64,000 nt of DNA from Gnetum montanum (lineage: Eukaryota > Streptophyta > Gnetopsida > Gnetales > Gnetaceae). The stretch is taken from the NCBI GenBank assembly GCA_015680685.1, contig MNCI01028339.1, positions 248,414-312,413 of the forward strand, read 5' to 3'. The position numbers and the translations under genes were made by a program. This document shows, one piece after another, positions 46,801 through 57,425 of the stretch (the stretch's first letter is position 1; each line of letters starts with the position of its first letter). A model generated the notes under the pieces. It made no database searches, was not told where the DNA came from, and saw nothing but the letters and a program-made list of their open reading frames with translations.

Positions 46801-49800
46801 TTTCATTGATCAAGAAAGCTCCAAAACTTTCCATTGCTAACATAAAAATACATGGTGAAACTGAATCCCTTTGGCACAAACCATTTTTAGCATAGATATC
46901 ACCTACCTAGCATAGATATCATCTATCTAGTACCATTCCTTAATAAGGAGAAACGAGATCCTTAGTAACATTGATCCAACTTTTTTGATCCAGTGGGATG
47001 GAAAGCCAAAGGGCAAAGAATTGCATCCCTAGCATCCCAATTAATTCTATCGTAGGCTTTTCTTATATCCAACTTCAAAGCTAGGCTATGACTTCTTTAC
47101 CAGCTTGCAGAATGTAGAATTTCTTATGTAAGAAGCATTTGGTCCTAGATATGTCTTCTTAAAACAAAACCTAATAATTAAGGACAAAATCTTTCCCATT
47201 TGCACTATGAGAAATCTTGACATGATCTTGTTGACAGTGGAGCAAAGACTAATTGGTCTAAAATCTTTGATGTTTGAAGCCTAAGCCTTTTTGGTGATAG
47301 AGCAACTGAGGTAATATTTAGTTCTGAGAGAATTTTATCACTGTACCAAAATTCATATTCTATTTCTAGTTGGAGAATGCAGTTTTTGGAATGTTTAATA
47401 GAAGCACAGGTATGAAGAAATTTAGAGTTCTCATCTTCTTCAAGAATCCATTTATACTTTGATATCCGTCTCCAATAAATGGCTTCACTTTGAAGATGGT
47501 CATAATAATTGTGTAATTCTTCTTTTTCTGGTCTCTGTTTTTCAAAAGTCCACCCATGCGACTGGGTACCTTTTGAATATCATTTATAGACCTTAATAAA
47601 TCATTTTTCTTCACGGCCCAATTAAGAGGATGTTGTTTTTGCCAATGAATCAGAGAATTGCGTAATTTAAGAGGATGTTGTTTTTGCCAATGAATCAGAG
47701 AATTGCGTAATTTAAGAGGATGTTGTTTTTGCCAATGAATCAGAGAATTGCGTAATTTAAGAGGATGTTGTTTTTGCCAATGAATCAGAGAATTGCGTAA
47801 TTTTTTCAGCTTTTGAAGAATGAAAAATTGCACTGAACCTTGGGATATACCACTCCAAGAATGTGATGAATCTATGTTTGTGAAGATTCTAATACAAGAA
47901 TAGGATTGAAGTAGATTGAGTTGTTAAAATGGTAGAATAATTGAGGATTTAAAGAGACCAAAAATGGTGCTTCAAATGAAATGAATGGCCTAGATCTTCT
48001 TAAACAGTAGTACTACCATAGGAGGAAGTAATTGTCACCATGGTGTTAAAAATTGGATTTCTTGGTCTTTACAGAATGGGAATGTTGCCTTGCTTAAATG
48101 CTAGTGGTTAAAGGGTTGGAAAAGAATCATGGAGTCCATGGGTCAGAATGAAAGTCGGAAAAATGATTCTAAAAACCATTGGCTTTTTATAAAAAATAAA
48201 GGTTGCTACATAAGTTAGGCTGACTCAACTATGGTTGGCCCAAATTTTGAAGCAATGATTGATCATTGCACCAGTGGTTAATCACTGGTTTGGAAAACAA
48301 TGTTCAATACATGTAACTTTTTTGCATTAAGGTAAGTTGTGTATAGATCTCCTTTCAACAAATCTAAATGGCTTAACACTTTTCTAACCTATTAAGATTG
48401 GTGAGAAGATAGTTGAGTCTCTATTTGAAGGTTTGACAAATTGATAACCAAATGTTTAATCACTAGTTTCAATTTGTAAAGTAATGTGTGAACAAAATGA
48501 AGTCATGAAAAATTCTAATGCTTCACAAAATATGTAAAGCATCTATTTGGAACTATAGAGGTATATATAAGAAAATAAGATAGAATAACGATAATCATCT
48601 AGAGGCTTGATGCTCATCCTGCCAAGGTGGGGTCCTTGGAGGGTGGTGGATGAGTGAAGGCCTAACGTCTTTCGAGTGGCTCCACCGAGGCTCAAACTCA
48701 GGTCTTATGAGATAAAATACGAGTATGAAATAAGAAGATAGTACCAGTCAATATAGGACAAAAAAGAAGAAACTTTGAAGTAAAGTGATGAACAAGTCAA
48801 CTCATGAAGTGTAACTAAACTGCAAGAATGAATGCTTAAGGCTAAAACAGCCATTGTCCATAGACCAATAAGGTGTTAAGGAAAATAAAGACCATTCCTA
48901 AGCATATGGAGGTAATGAAGTTCCTGTGAGCAACCTGTTGGAAGAAGCAGTCAAACTTTCAGTGTAGCTGTGGTTACAAATAACAGTGAATAGGCTTAAT
49001 AATATCTTGTTCATGAATGATTAATCAACAAGTTACATAATGTTATTAAAAATATAACATTTAAATGTAATAAATGATTACCTATTATACTCAGGATTTA
49101 TTGCTACCAATGTATTTTGCATGAGTTCATTTGTCTCACATATCCATTGGCTGGCTCTTCACAGATGTAATAAAATATCAGTATCAGTACTGAAATTAAC
49201 TATAAGTACCCAATCATAGTCTTCTAGTCTGAAAACTTAAACAGTCCATTTCATCTTCTTAAGTTCAAAACAAAGGCTGAATTAAATAACAAATGAAAAT
49301 GACTTCAAGAATAGAACATATTACAAGAAATGTCCTAGGAGAAAGTAGAAAAGTAAGGAAGTTGAGAGAACAAGTTAAAAAAATTCCTACCCATGCTTTA
49401 TTGCATGCAGAAAATAATTACCTTGAATTGGCAAATTTCAACATATTATGCTATACAAAAAATTATTGATTGGCATGTTTAAGGTGAAATCCCAGACTCA
49501 GTTCTCTTCGTTGAGGAGGATTTACTATTAATTGAGGCTTAATCTATCTATGAATTTATAGCATACGTATATCCCTCTACAGAACATATATCTATCTATC
49601 AAAGTGCCTTTATCCTAATAAAATGAGTGAAGGATTTGACGATGGGCTAGCTAGCTACCCAAGGCCATTGTCTTTGAAAGCATATTTTTACCATGCTTCT
49701 TGGTGGCATGTCTCTCAGCATAGCCCCTAAAGAATCCAGGTGTTCTTCTTAACAAATCCGTCTAATTTTATGAGCATAAGAATACATTCAGTTTCAAGTA

Positions 49801-52056
49801 ATCATTTTTTGATATTTCAATCGAGGGAACCTGTATTCTGCTCTTAGAACTGAAAAGAGTTTTCTTCATTTGATGATATTGTTTTTGCACATTTTTTGGT
49901 AACTATCCTGGGCTGCAGAAGGAAAATCCTAATGAATAAGTGTTGCTGAAACTTTGTTTTAGGTTATATCCTGGAATATCTGATGCTCTTCAATTTGCAA
50001 GCTCAAACTTGTACATTGTGACAACCAAACAGGTAATTTTATAAATATAATTGTTATCATGGGCATATATAGCGTTCCATGGGTGGAGGCTGTTTTGTGA
50101 CTCGGTATTTTTGGTCACAAGATCAATGACAGTGTTATAGAATTGTTAAGTTCAAGTCATCTCAAAGTTCATGTTATGTCTAAGCACCATTAAATTTCCC
50201 GTACCAGAGCAAGCATAAGTCTGCTGGAATGCTTAATCTCTGTGTTACATGTCTAAACTCATCTAATTTGACAACTACTGTCATTGATAGATGTTTACAT
50301 AACACAACTACATACTGTTCTGCTTTCACAATGCATATCATCTCAATGGATTATTTTCAGTCCTATAGCAAAGTTTTCAATAGCCTAAAGACAAAATAAC
50401 ATAAAGGCGATCCATGTGGGTAGTCAAAAGGTACTAACATGTTATGCATCTTGTTAGTGTTGGATTAGCCTGTACCTATATCTAGTGTTAGCTGTGGTTT
50501 ATTGCTGTCAAATAGTACTTCAAAAATTGAGAAATGTTTTGATACACTAGAAATCAAATAGGATTTGGTTTCCTTTCCAAGGTATAATTATCAATTCATG
50601 ATTAAAACGAAGACCACATGTGAAGCTAAACAAATACAATTACCGAATGTAGTATGGTAGGTGTTATTTAAAATTTCAAGACCCGGCTTCTGAATTCCAA
50701 TTAAGTATTTTCAGCTTCTGAACTTTTAGCATGTCCTTTTGCTGTTTAGAAAATGTACTTAAAAATTTGAGAATATTTGATACACTTTAATTTCTCATAG
50801 GTAAATAGAACTTATGACAATATCTCGTCTGATTATATTGTAAGTTGGTAAGAAGCAAATTCCATCAAATTCAAACAAGAAAAACTGGAGAAGGATGTTT
50901 AAATGCTCATTGGAAATCTTTGATCAATACCCAAATGTTGCATAGATCCTTTTTTCAGCAGTATTGCTTTTGCTTATATAAAATCAAGTTATTTAACGTA
51001 GGATAAATGATTGCATCAAAAACCACCTTGGTTCATTGTACAATGGCAAAATTGGTTGTGGAAATTAAATGTCTACTGTGAGCAAAAACTTCCCAACTTC
51101 ATCGTAATAGGGACTTAATAAATATACATTACTTTTAGAATCAGATTCTCCAAAGACAGAGGCATCACCTCTTGCTTAATCATTATTCAGATATGTAGTC
51201 GCTTCTTTCAACCTTTTTGCATTTGCTTATCATGTTAAGTTTGATATTAGCAGAGCAAAGAAAGATAAATGTCTTACAACATTATAGTGCTATGAGCCTT
51301 TATACTTTCAAATGATTGCTTGTCAGGCTAGATTTGCAGAAGTGCTTTTACAGGAGCTGGCTGGAGTATCTTTCCCACTTGACAGAATTTTTGGCTTAGG
51401 TTCAGGGTAGGTTTCATTAGTGTCATTCACATGATAGACAGGATACAGTTTGATGATGATGAGTTAAGACTTTGCATGCTGAATGTTTCTTTCTTATGCA
51501 ACTGAGCCATGTCTCAGTTAAAGATCCTAACAAGTTGATTTCAAGAAAATTTCAGACCGAAGGTGCAGGTGTTGAAGGAGCTCCAAAACAGACCTGAGAA
51601 TTCACAACTTGAATTGCAGTATGTCAGTTGTGTCAATTTTTGGTCTTATATGGAATATGCGTTTGCATTACTCTTTGAGCATCAAGGACAACTTATAGAT
51701 GTATTTTCACCAAATTTCGTTACTTTGATGGTGATTTATTTTTGGCACTATCACTAATCAGTATTACTCTTTGCTTAAATAGTTTTGTGGAGGATAGGCT
51801 TGCAACATTACAGAATGTCATCAATGTACCCGAGCTGAATAAATGGAAACTTTACCTAGGTACTCAAAATGATATTTAATTTGTATTTTTCCATGCAAGC
51901 ATCCAGTTGCTAAACTCGCACTTGCTCCTTGTGGAAATGAACTATAATATAACAGGCACATGGGGTTATAACACCTTGAAGGAACGTGAAAAGGCAGGCC
52001 AAATTTCTCGTATCAGGCTTCTGGATCTCCTTGACTTCTGCACAAAACTTAAATAA
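37829..52056 (+). CDS. HAD-superfamily hydrolase-like protein, nine exons, 268 aa
   Basis: Exons: 37829-37906, 37991-38071, 43027-43116, 43252-43418, 49963-50032, 51327-51406, 51556-51618, 51783-51859 and 51956-52056. They total 807 bases and join in one frame with GT/AG borders throughout. The protein opens MGSLYALDFDGVICDS. D8 and D10 form the HAD nucleophile motif DxD, with TT at 159-160 (IVTTKQ) as motif II. K191 (GSGPKV) is a candidate motif III Lys, and E213-D214 (FVEDR) form the metal-binding motif IV. Such proteins use a phospho-aspartate intermediate to hydrolyse phosphoesters or related substrates; this plant subfamily, whose members I recall as close to cyanobacterial HAD proteins, has no substrate I can name. 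No clear transit peptide is seen, since the catalytic motif starts at residue 8. It is the only intact host gene seen. Confidence 0.93.
38580..39235 (+). pseudogene. LINE ORF1-like coiled-coil protein, decayed
   Basis: It starts near 38601 with MVATLNSMASKIVQLE and continues as a heptad-rich, Ser/Gln/Val helix up to a stop at 38787. In shifted frames it reads on with NRLGPKRDKSW, IIVKFAEDVRFEITEIS and AYLNYKYVVVIKRRANPPK, ending at 39228. A coiled coil followed by a small RNA-binding-like module matches LINE ORF1 architecture, distinct from the DUF4283 type at 25.2-36.6 kb. It directly precedes the endonuclease of ORF2. Confidence 0.55.
39240..42190 (+). pseudogene. LINE ORF2 (endonuclease and reverse transcriptase), decayed
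   Basis: The apurinic-type endonuclease is visible as FDLFIFAETWEEENF, KGRPSGGIACLIKK and KVFLCGDFNACVG (about 39690-39730). RT follows with LSSGKGADDNGLYVELLK and LNNYQLIAINS, then FICFVDFSKAYDFVVRDKLW, LGVKQGYPLSLTLFGIFIDELE and LLFVDG, where a YADD-type box is expected. Then come LGMKVNVDKTKILVCG and, near the end, HHLLIEIGHWINL with CVCRLCKQSIEDEHIFYF, a Cys/His tail. Several stops and frame changes, and an assembly artefact at 41559-41803, break it. It lies sense-wise in intron 2. Confidence 0.85.
41559..41803. other. N-bounded inverted copy of adjacent LINE sequence (probable assembly artefact)
   Basis: A single N at 41559 and another at 41803 enclose 243 bases that are the reverse complement of about 41268-41511. 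The reading frame of the LINE resumes only after the second N, so this block appears to have been placed wrongly during gap filling. Confidence 0.8.
45400..47870 (-). pseudogene. L1-type LINE ORF2, antisense in intron 4, decayed
   Basis: Reading leftwards, the pre-RT region (AIYWRRISKYKWILEEDENSK, near 47470-47400) is the plant-L1 block W-RQKSRxxWLxxGDxNTxFF. RT follows with ALKLDIRKAYDRINWD (about 47080-47030), IFMLAMESF and QFADDTFLCF (about 46745-46715, with the catalytic FADD intact). Next are YIGIPIFLRRMKASLWDDLI and YMIKSVLSSLALYIL, typical of the post-RT region. Several stops and shifts are present. The family differs from the sense LINE in intron 2. Confidence 0.85.
47623..47802 (-). 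repeat. 45-bp tandem repeat, four identical units, inside the L1-type LINE
   Basis: The period is exactly 45 (starts at 47623, 47668, 47713 and 47758). Because 45 is a multiple of three, the LINE frame stays open and repeats a 15-residue phrase (LRNSLIHWQKQHPLK). The units are identical although the LINE around them is old, so the expansion is young or an assembly error. Confidence 0.9.
48590..48720. repeat. Possible tRNA-derived SINE fragment
   Basis: A GC-richer island in AT-rich intron sequence contains GTGGATGAGTG (box A-like) and, some 40 bases on, GGCTCAAACTC (box B-like, two mismatches to GGTTCRANNCC). No poly-A or T tail or flanking duplication was found. This is a weak call. Confidence 0.25.
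50033..51326 (+). other. Intron 5 of the HAD-like gene (1294 bp)
   Basis: Its borders are AAACAG/GTAATT and TTGTCAG/GCTAGA. The interior is AT-rich, with no element recognised. Confidence 0.85.
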
Positions 52057-53845
52057 GAGAAAACAATTAGGAATGATCTTCATTCCAACTTGGTTTGGAC
52101 GTTCTTGCAATTTGATGCTAGATACTATGGCAATTATTCACTTTTCAATCATAGAGTTTTTTTTTTTCATTAAGTCTAATGTTATCACCCTGTAGCATTT
52201 GAAAGATGCGTTCAAGGATGACGTTATCTTAAAGTGCTTTTTATTGAATAACAGTATTAATTGTTGAATTGGAATTATTTGAATGATTAATATTGTTCAA
52301 TTTGAATTTCTTGTTTTAAGGTTACCGACAATCTCTAAACTGTAGTGTCCAAGACATACAACATTTTGATTTTAGCGAAGACTTTGGAACTGCTGGAGCG
52401 GAATAATGTCAAGTTAATCAAAGGTGTCTTCATGTAAAGGTAATAAGATCTTCATTTTCTTATTTAATAAACTGTTTGTATTCAAGCTGTGGATTGTTGG
52501 ATCCAAGTCAAATTCTATGGGATTGTAGAATCTCAAAGACATGGTAACCTCAGGTCACAAGTTCAATTCTAGGAGGTGGAATTTCATAAAAGAAATTCTG
52601 AAACTAAAATGATAGATCCAAGGGTCCTCAATGGAGTAAAAATTTCAATCAGTTTCAATAATATTGCTCATGACATCTGCATAAGGTTTTACTATGAACT
52701 TCATGCCACATTGTGAAAGGATCGAGAACATCAGATGAGAGAATTCAGAAATGAGAAAATGACAATAACCATTCATTTGACTCCATTATGAAATAGAAAC
52801 AATGTAAAGAAACGGAGTTGAATCCATACCAGGAGTTCAGTCCACACTCCAACCAAATCGAAGCCTAACTAGAGCCTAACCAAATCTGGGAAGTGGTGAG
52901 CTACAGCATTTCATTAGCATTGGATTGTATGTATACATGAAGTCAAAAACAATATTCCCCAAATGCCATTTAACTAATTTCTTAATTTTGAGATTCTTTT
53001 CCTTACCTCTCATGCCTCATCATTTATGGGATTGCTCCCATTCCTATTTTGATCAAGTCCATGTCAGTACTATCATCCTCTATTTTACCATTTTTTCACA
53101 TCCAAGATATTTGGAACATTGCCATTACATTTCTCACCCATCGTATTGATGATCCATGAATGGAGTGCAGTATTAGTGTTAGAATAGAATGAAAAATGGC
53201 TCAGAATAGCAAATCTTAGTTTATAAAAATGTGTAAGGACGATAGCTAAGCTCACATATCGAGTTATTGTTCCGTGAAATATGTGGAGGCTATTTTTAAT
53301 TTGGTAGCAGTCTACTTCTGCCCATTCTATATAGTTATTGGCAACAAAGTGCTACTATCGAATATCGATGCTGTTGAGATGGGGTCAAACTGAATTGATC
53401 CGGAATTTGAAGGTTTCCAAGAAGAGAACTTCACAAGGTGCAGTGTAAATACCACAAACTGCGATTAAAAAATTCATCTAGGTTGAATGCGTCCTTACTG
53501 TCCATGAAACATCTTATGGCCAAATAGCTTTTCCAGCGTTTGGACCGTATGTATTTAAACTGAATTATCTCTATCACATCCTTGACCTGTTGATATGGTG
53601 GACTAGTCCAATTCAACCAATGCCGTAGGATTGAACCTAAGCAACATGCTTTAGTCAAAAACTATTTATTTAACAACATATTTTAAAAATAAGTATGCTT
53701 TTCAAATGAAAGTTTCTATTTCATTGTAACTGAAATTATATGGATGAAAGCATTCGTACTATTTGTGAAATATTCTTTAAATGATTTGAGGGGAAACAGG
53801 TGTGTTGGAGAAAAAAATAAATGATATTTAAAGAATTCAAAGTAC
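52057..53845. other. Downstream flank of the HAD-like gene, no further gene seen
   Basis: The first few hundred bases probably contain the 3' UTR; an AATAAA at about 52466 is the first obvious poly(A)-signal candidate, but splicing or an earlier signal is possible. Farther right I see only AT-rich sequence with short random frames. Confidence 0.4.
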
Positions 53846-53850
53846 AACAT
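53846..53850. other. Target-site duplication AACAT, left
   Basis: AACAT precedes the element edge at 53851 and recurs at 60789-60793. Confidence 0.85.
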
Positions 53851-54760
53851 TAATGAGCAACATGTGTCTTTATGCTCAACCATACGAATTAGAAGTGTTC
53901 ACATGCAATTCAGTTGAATTCTGTGGGTGGAACTAGTGTGGTATCTAGATTATTAAGCATCAATCGTAGGTTGCTAATCTTCTTATTTAGACTAGTGATA
54001 GCTTAATCACGTGTGATTTAGTTTAAAGTGAGACATGATTATTGATGTTGTGTGGCTAACGCCAAGTTATATAAAAATATGAAAATTAATTATTTAATTT
54101 AATTAATAACAAGAAGATAAATCCTAAACTATCATAAGGGTGATAAGTGTTTGTTCTCTGCTTATCGTATAGGTCTTGAACTCACATACCCATTGCTAGG
54201 ATTACCAAGTGTTACGCTATTGGACGAACCAAGCAATAACACAACTGGAATTATCAAGTAAATACATGTTTACGCTTGAAACTAGTCGCATTCATTTTGT
54301 CAATCGATTAGTGTGCATAAAAATATAAATCTCAACTAAGTGCATCAAAATTGCATTAAAAGTAAATCTATTATAGGTCAAAGTGTTGTAATGAATATGA
54401 ATCAATCTCTATGTTATTGTCATTCATGGAATGTGTCTAGGTACAATGTGACTTGAATAAGACTCTGTATAATTAACTTAAATCTACATTGTGAGCACTC
54501 ATTGACTATTTGCTAAGATTACAAAATAAAATTGTAAGAGTTTAGCTACACTATTAACCAAATGGTTTCCAATACATGGTAGGTGCTTGCATATTTATAG
54601 ATTTTGGGTGATAGAGCATTGATGCATATGTGCCAATGCATCTAAGATGCGTTGATGGGGATACATTAATGTGGCATCATTGATGCATTTATGCTAACAC
54701 ATCTAAGATACATTGATGAGGATGCATCGATGAAGTTACCTGATATATGGTGTATCATCA
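53851..54760 (-). repeat. 3' LTR of the pol-less element (910 bp)
   Basis: The plus-strand edges read TAATGAGCAACATG (one change from TGATGAG) and GGTGTATCATCA. It aligns with 59801-60788 along its length. A minus-strand TATAAATA lies at 54592-54599, about 160 bases from the LTR start. Near the start are loose repeats of GATGCATTGATG and ACATCTAAGATGC. Confidence 0.88.
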
Positions 54761-54773
54761 TACCCCCATGATT
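54761..54773 (-). promoter_or_regulatory. Polypurine tract of the pol-less element
   Basis: The minus strand reads ATCATGGGGGTA followed by TGATGATACACC, the same arrangement as in the full-length relative. Confidence 0.8.
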
Positions 54774-56798
54774 GATGAAAAACTCGTCCCTGAGTTAGAT
54801 ATAAATGTATGATGTTCCATTACAAAAATTGTGGGGTGACCAAGCCTAGATGGGTATGCATTACAAAACTTGAGTGTCGCATTGCAAAATTTTATTTAAG
54901 TAGATGCATTACAAAATGATAAAGAGATTGGACAGACATCAAAGTTTACAAAATTGTAGAAGTCTTCAAAAATTTGATGATGATGAATCTTCATATTGTT
55001 CATAGCGATGGTAGTTTTTCCAATCTTGGTTGTTATGTTAGTGCCTCTCTTTTATGTAGAATGTTTTGAAGGATAGACTAAAATTTCTCCTCATCAACCA
55101 ATGGGTTTCTAGCCAGTAAACGTGTTATGTTTGAGCTTTAATTCTTGTTTATGCTACTTGTCCATGGGCATGTCCTCTTTTTGGCCTCTTTTCCTTGCCT
55201 TGCAAAAGACCTTCAACCTTAGGCATTCCTTTAGCATTACTTACACACCAAAAGATCAACGTTAATTTTGGTAACTTTTTTTTCCTTAATAATTAACTTC
55301 TTTTCGGATCCTTGGTTAGCTCAAAATTCAAAAAAATTTTAGCATTTAGGCTTAAGGTGATTTCATAACAATGTTTTCTAAGGCTCTAAGATAACTAAAA
55401 TCATCAAGTGGTTTAATTCATTTTGATTATTGTTGCTATTAGTTATCATAATGTTTGAAAATGGGGTGTTTGAAAGAATTTCAAAAATTACATCCTTAGC
55501 CCCCCCAATGAATGAGCTCACAAGTTTTTGAACAACTAAAACCAAAGGTCTAGTTCGTAAGATAGAAAAATATTAAATTTGGAGGATAGGTCAATATAAT
55601 AGTACAAATTAATCAAAATTGATGAGAAGTAGTTCCAAAATCATGCATAAAGTTCAAGAAGTTTTCCATGATGTCCGGGAAGATGTGTTATTTCAATTTA
55701 GAGCCATGATCAACAAAAGTCATGCAAGTGGATCCTCCTCAAAGTAGGCTTTTACCATAATGCCTTTGCATAATCACCTCTATAGATGTATGTGGACATC
55801 TTGGAAGTCAAATGTAGATTATGCCTTTGTTTCAAACAACATGTGATTGCCTTAGTTAGGATCCTGCATTATTCTATACAAAACCATTAGGCTCATAATT
55901 GCATGCAGCAATGAGATGAATAATGGAATGAGAAGGAATTATAGAGATTGGAATGTAAGGTACATGATCATGTTTGCAATAGGTTTTTGTATCAATTATG
56001 ATTAAGATGGTCATTATACCTATCCATCAAAGTTTTAGATTGAGTCTATAGCATTAATAGTGGCCTTGCATTGATGTGCCCCTTCTTGTCTACCATCATG
56101 GGTCCACAACTACAAAGGATAAGCATCACTTCAAAATGAGAAGAAAAGAGAAAAAGGAAGGAAGGGCCTTAGTTAGAGGGATGTCTTTAGGCATAGGTAA
56201 CATGTTTTTCCAGCCCCATAACTAGTGCTTGTAGCTCATTATTGTGTCTAAGGGGTGTGCTTTGAATTTTTGTGTTTGTTATTTTTTTATTTTTTCTTTT
56301 TTTTTTTATGTTTTTTTTTCATGGAATCCACACCATGCAAAGACATGCTTTTGGTTATGGTCGATAATAGGAGTGATGGTATGTTCCATAAGGAGTCATA
56401 GATCATAAGAAGGAAGTCAAGAGGAGAATCCACAAATCCCCTTGAGGTCACACCCTTTACCATTTTCACTTAGTTTTTCCCTCTTCCTTCAAGGCACAAT
56501 GATCAACATTTAATTTCAGTTTTGTATGAGAAAAATTATATTGTTTTCATGATAAAGACCTGTTATTTAGAGAAATATGAGGGATGACTAATGTGGTCTC
56601 ATTGCAGTACACAATTATTTACCCAATCATATTGATAGCATAGGATAGAGTTCCAACACATAGCATTAACTTTTGCATCATGACTAGTAATATCATTATT
56701 AACAAAAACATAATAGACATCCATAAAACATAAAAGAAATGACTCAAGAAAAGAGGAAATTATAAAGATAAGAAAAATAACAAGAAATGGAAAACATA
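54774..56798 (-). other. 3' untranslated region of the pol-less element
   Basis: It is non-coding. Part of it (about 56140-56240) is the inverse of the 33580-33670 region of the full-length element (shared words CTACAAGCACTAGTTATGG and AACATGTTTT). A T-rich run with ten consecutive Ts occurs near 56299. Confidence 0.65.
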
Positions 56799-57425
56799 TT
56801 AAGAATTAGAAAATTTTGAACAAATAGTTAAATGGAAAAAATTTGTCAAACAAAATGCAAAAATACATTTATTAGTTCTTGATTTAAGATGGGACATCTC
56901 TCCCATGACTAAACTCATGGACGAGCATTCGGAAAATGGACCATACATTCCTTTGGTATACACCATAAATTTCTCATTTATCATCATTAGTGATTTGAGT
57001 TTTTGTTGGTTAACACATTTAACATTAATGATAATTAGATTTTGGTCATTTGGAGACATATATTTAATTGGACTAGAAGGTGTTATCTTGTTAGATGATC
57101 TAGATATGTTTTCTTTTTGATTTTCTATTTTGATTCTTGGGCTTTCATGTTTAACAATTTCTTCTGGTGTAGAGTTAGAGTGTAAAATTTTCTTTTCTAA
57201 GTTCTTTGTTTGCTTCATTTTCTTAGGACTAGAATTGATAAGTGGGTTGGATGTTTCTATACATCTTTTAAATGGTTTGGTGTTCTCATTTTCTAGCCAT
57301 TGGGTGTCTTTTGGTTTAATGGCTATTGTGTAGACATAGTTTTGCACACATACTTGTTCCTCAAGTTTGTTGTGGGTTGATATAGGGATTATGTTAACAT
57401 TGGAACTTTCAACCCACAATTGCAC
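56799..57425 (-). CDS. Ser/Lys/Asn-rich ORF occupying the pol position, function unknown
   Basis: This is an open frame of 208 codons. Its first 50 residues, including VCVQNYVYTIAIKPKDTQWLE, align with the segment just after protease in the full-length relative (near 29740-29820, MPNGW-type context), so the element junction is genuine. After that it diverges completely: SSPKKMKQTKNLEKK, ESPRIKIENQKENISRSSNK and SPNDQNLIIINVKCVNQQK. No RT or integrase motif is present. The rest is basic, low-complexity and hydrophilic, ending in a more hydrophobic tail. Whether it is made as protein is unknown; it could be leftover sequence that has stayed open by chance. Confidence 0.45.
   Translation of the reverse strand: MQLWVESSNVNIIPISTHNKLEEQVCVQNYVYTIAIKPKDTQWLENENTKPFKRCIETSNPLINSSPKKMKQTKNLEKKILHSNSTPEEIVKHESPRIKIENQKENISRSSNKITPSSPIKYMSPNDQNLIIINVKCVNQQKLKSLMMINEKFMVYTKGMYGPFSECSSMSLVMGEMSHLKSRTNKCIFAFCLTNFFHLTICSKFSNS

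Larger units (their letters stand above)
43419..49962 (+). other. Intron 4 of the HAD-like gene (6544 bp)
   Basis: Its donor is AATAG/GTAGGC and its acceptor TTTTAG/GTTATATCC. It contains an antisense L1-type LINE at about 45400-47870. The flanks 43419-45400 and 47880-49962 show no gene; a possible SINE fragment lies at 48590-48720. Confidence 0.85.

Noticed and set aside
47366-47833. A repeat-containing protein gene of 155 codons
   Set aside because: Its C-terminal part overlaps the L1-type pre-RT region and the repeats are a DNA-level expansion inside that LINE.
48590-48720. A genuine tRNA gene
   Set aside because: Box A and box B are only approximate and no cloverleaf with paired acceptor ends could be drawn; kept only as a weak SINE candidate.
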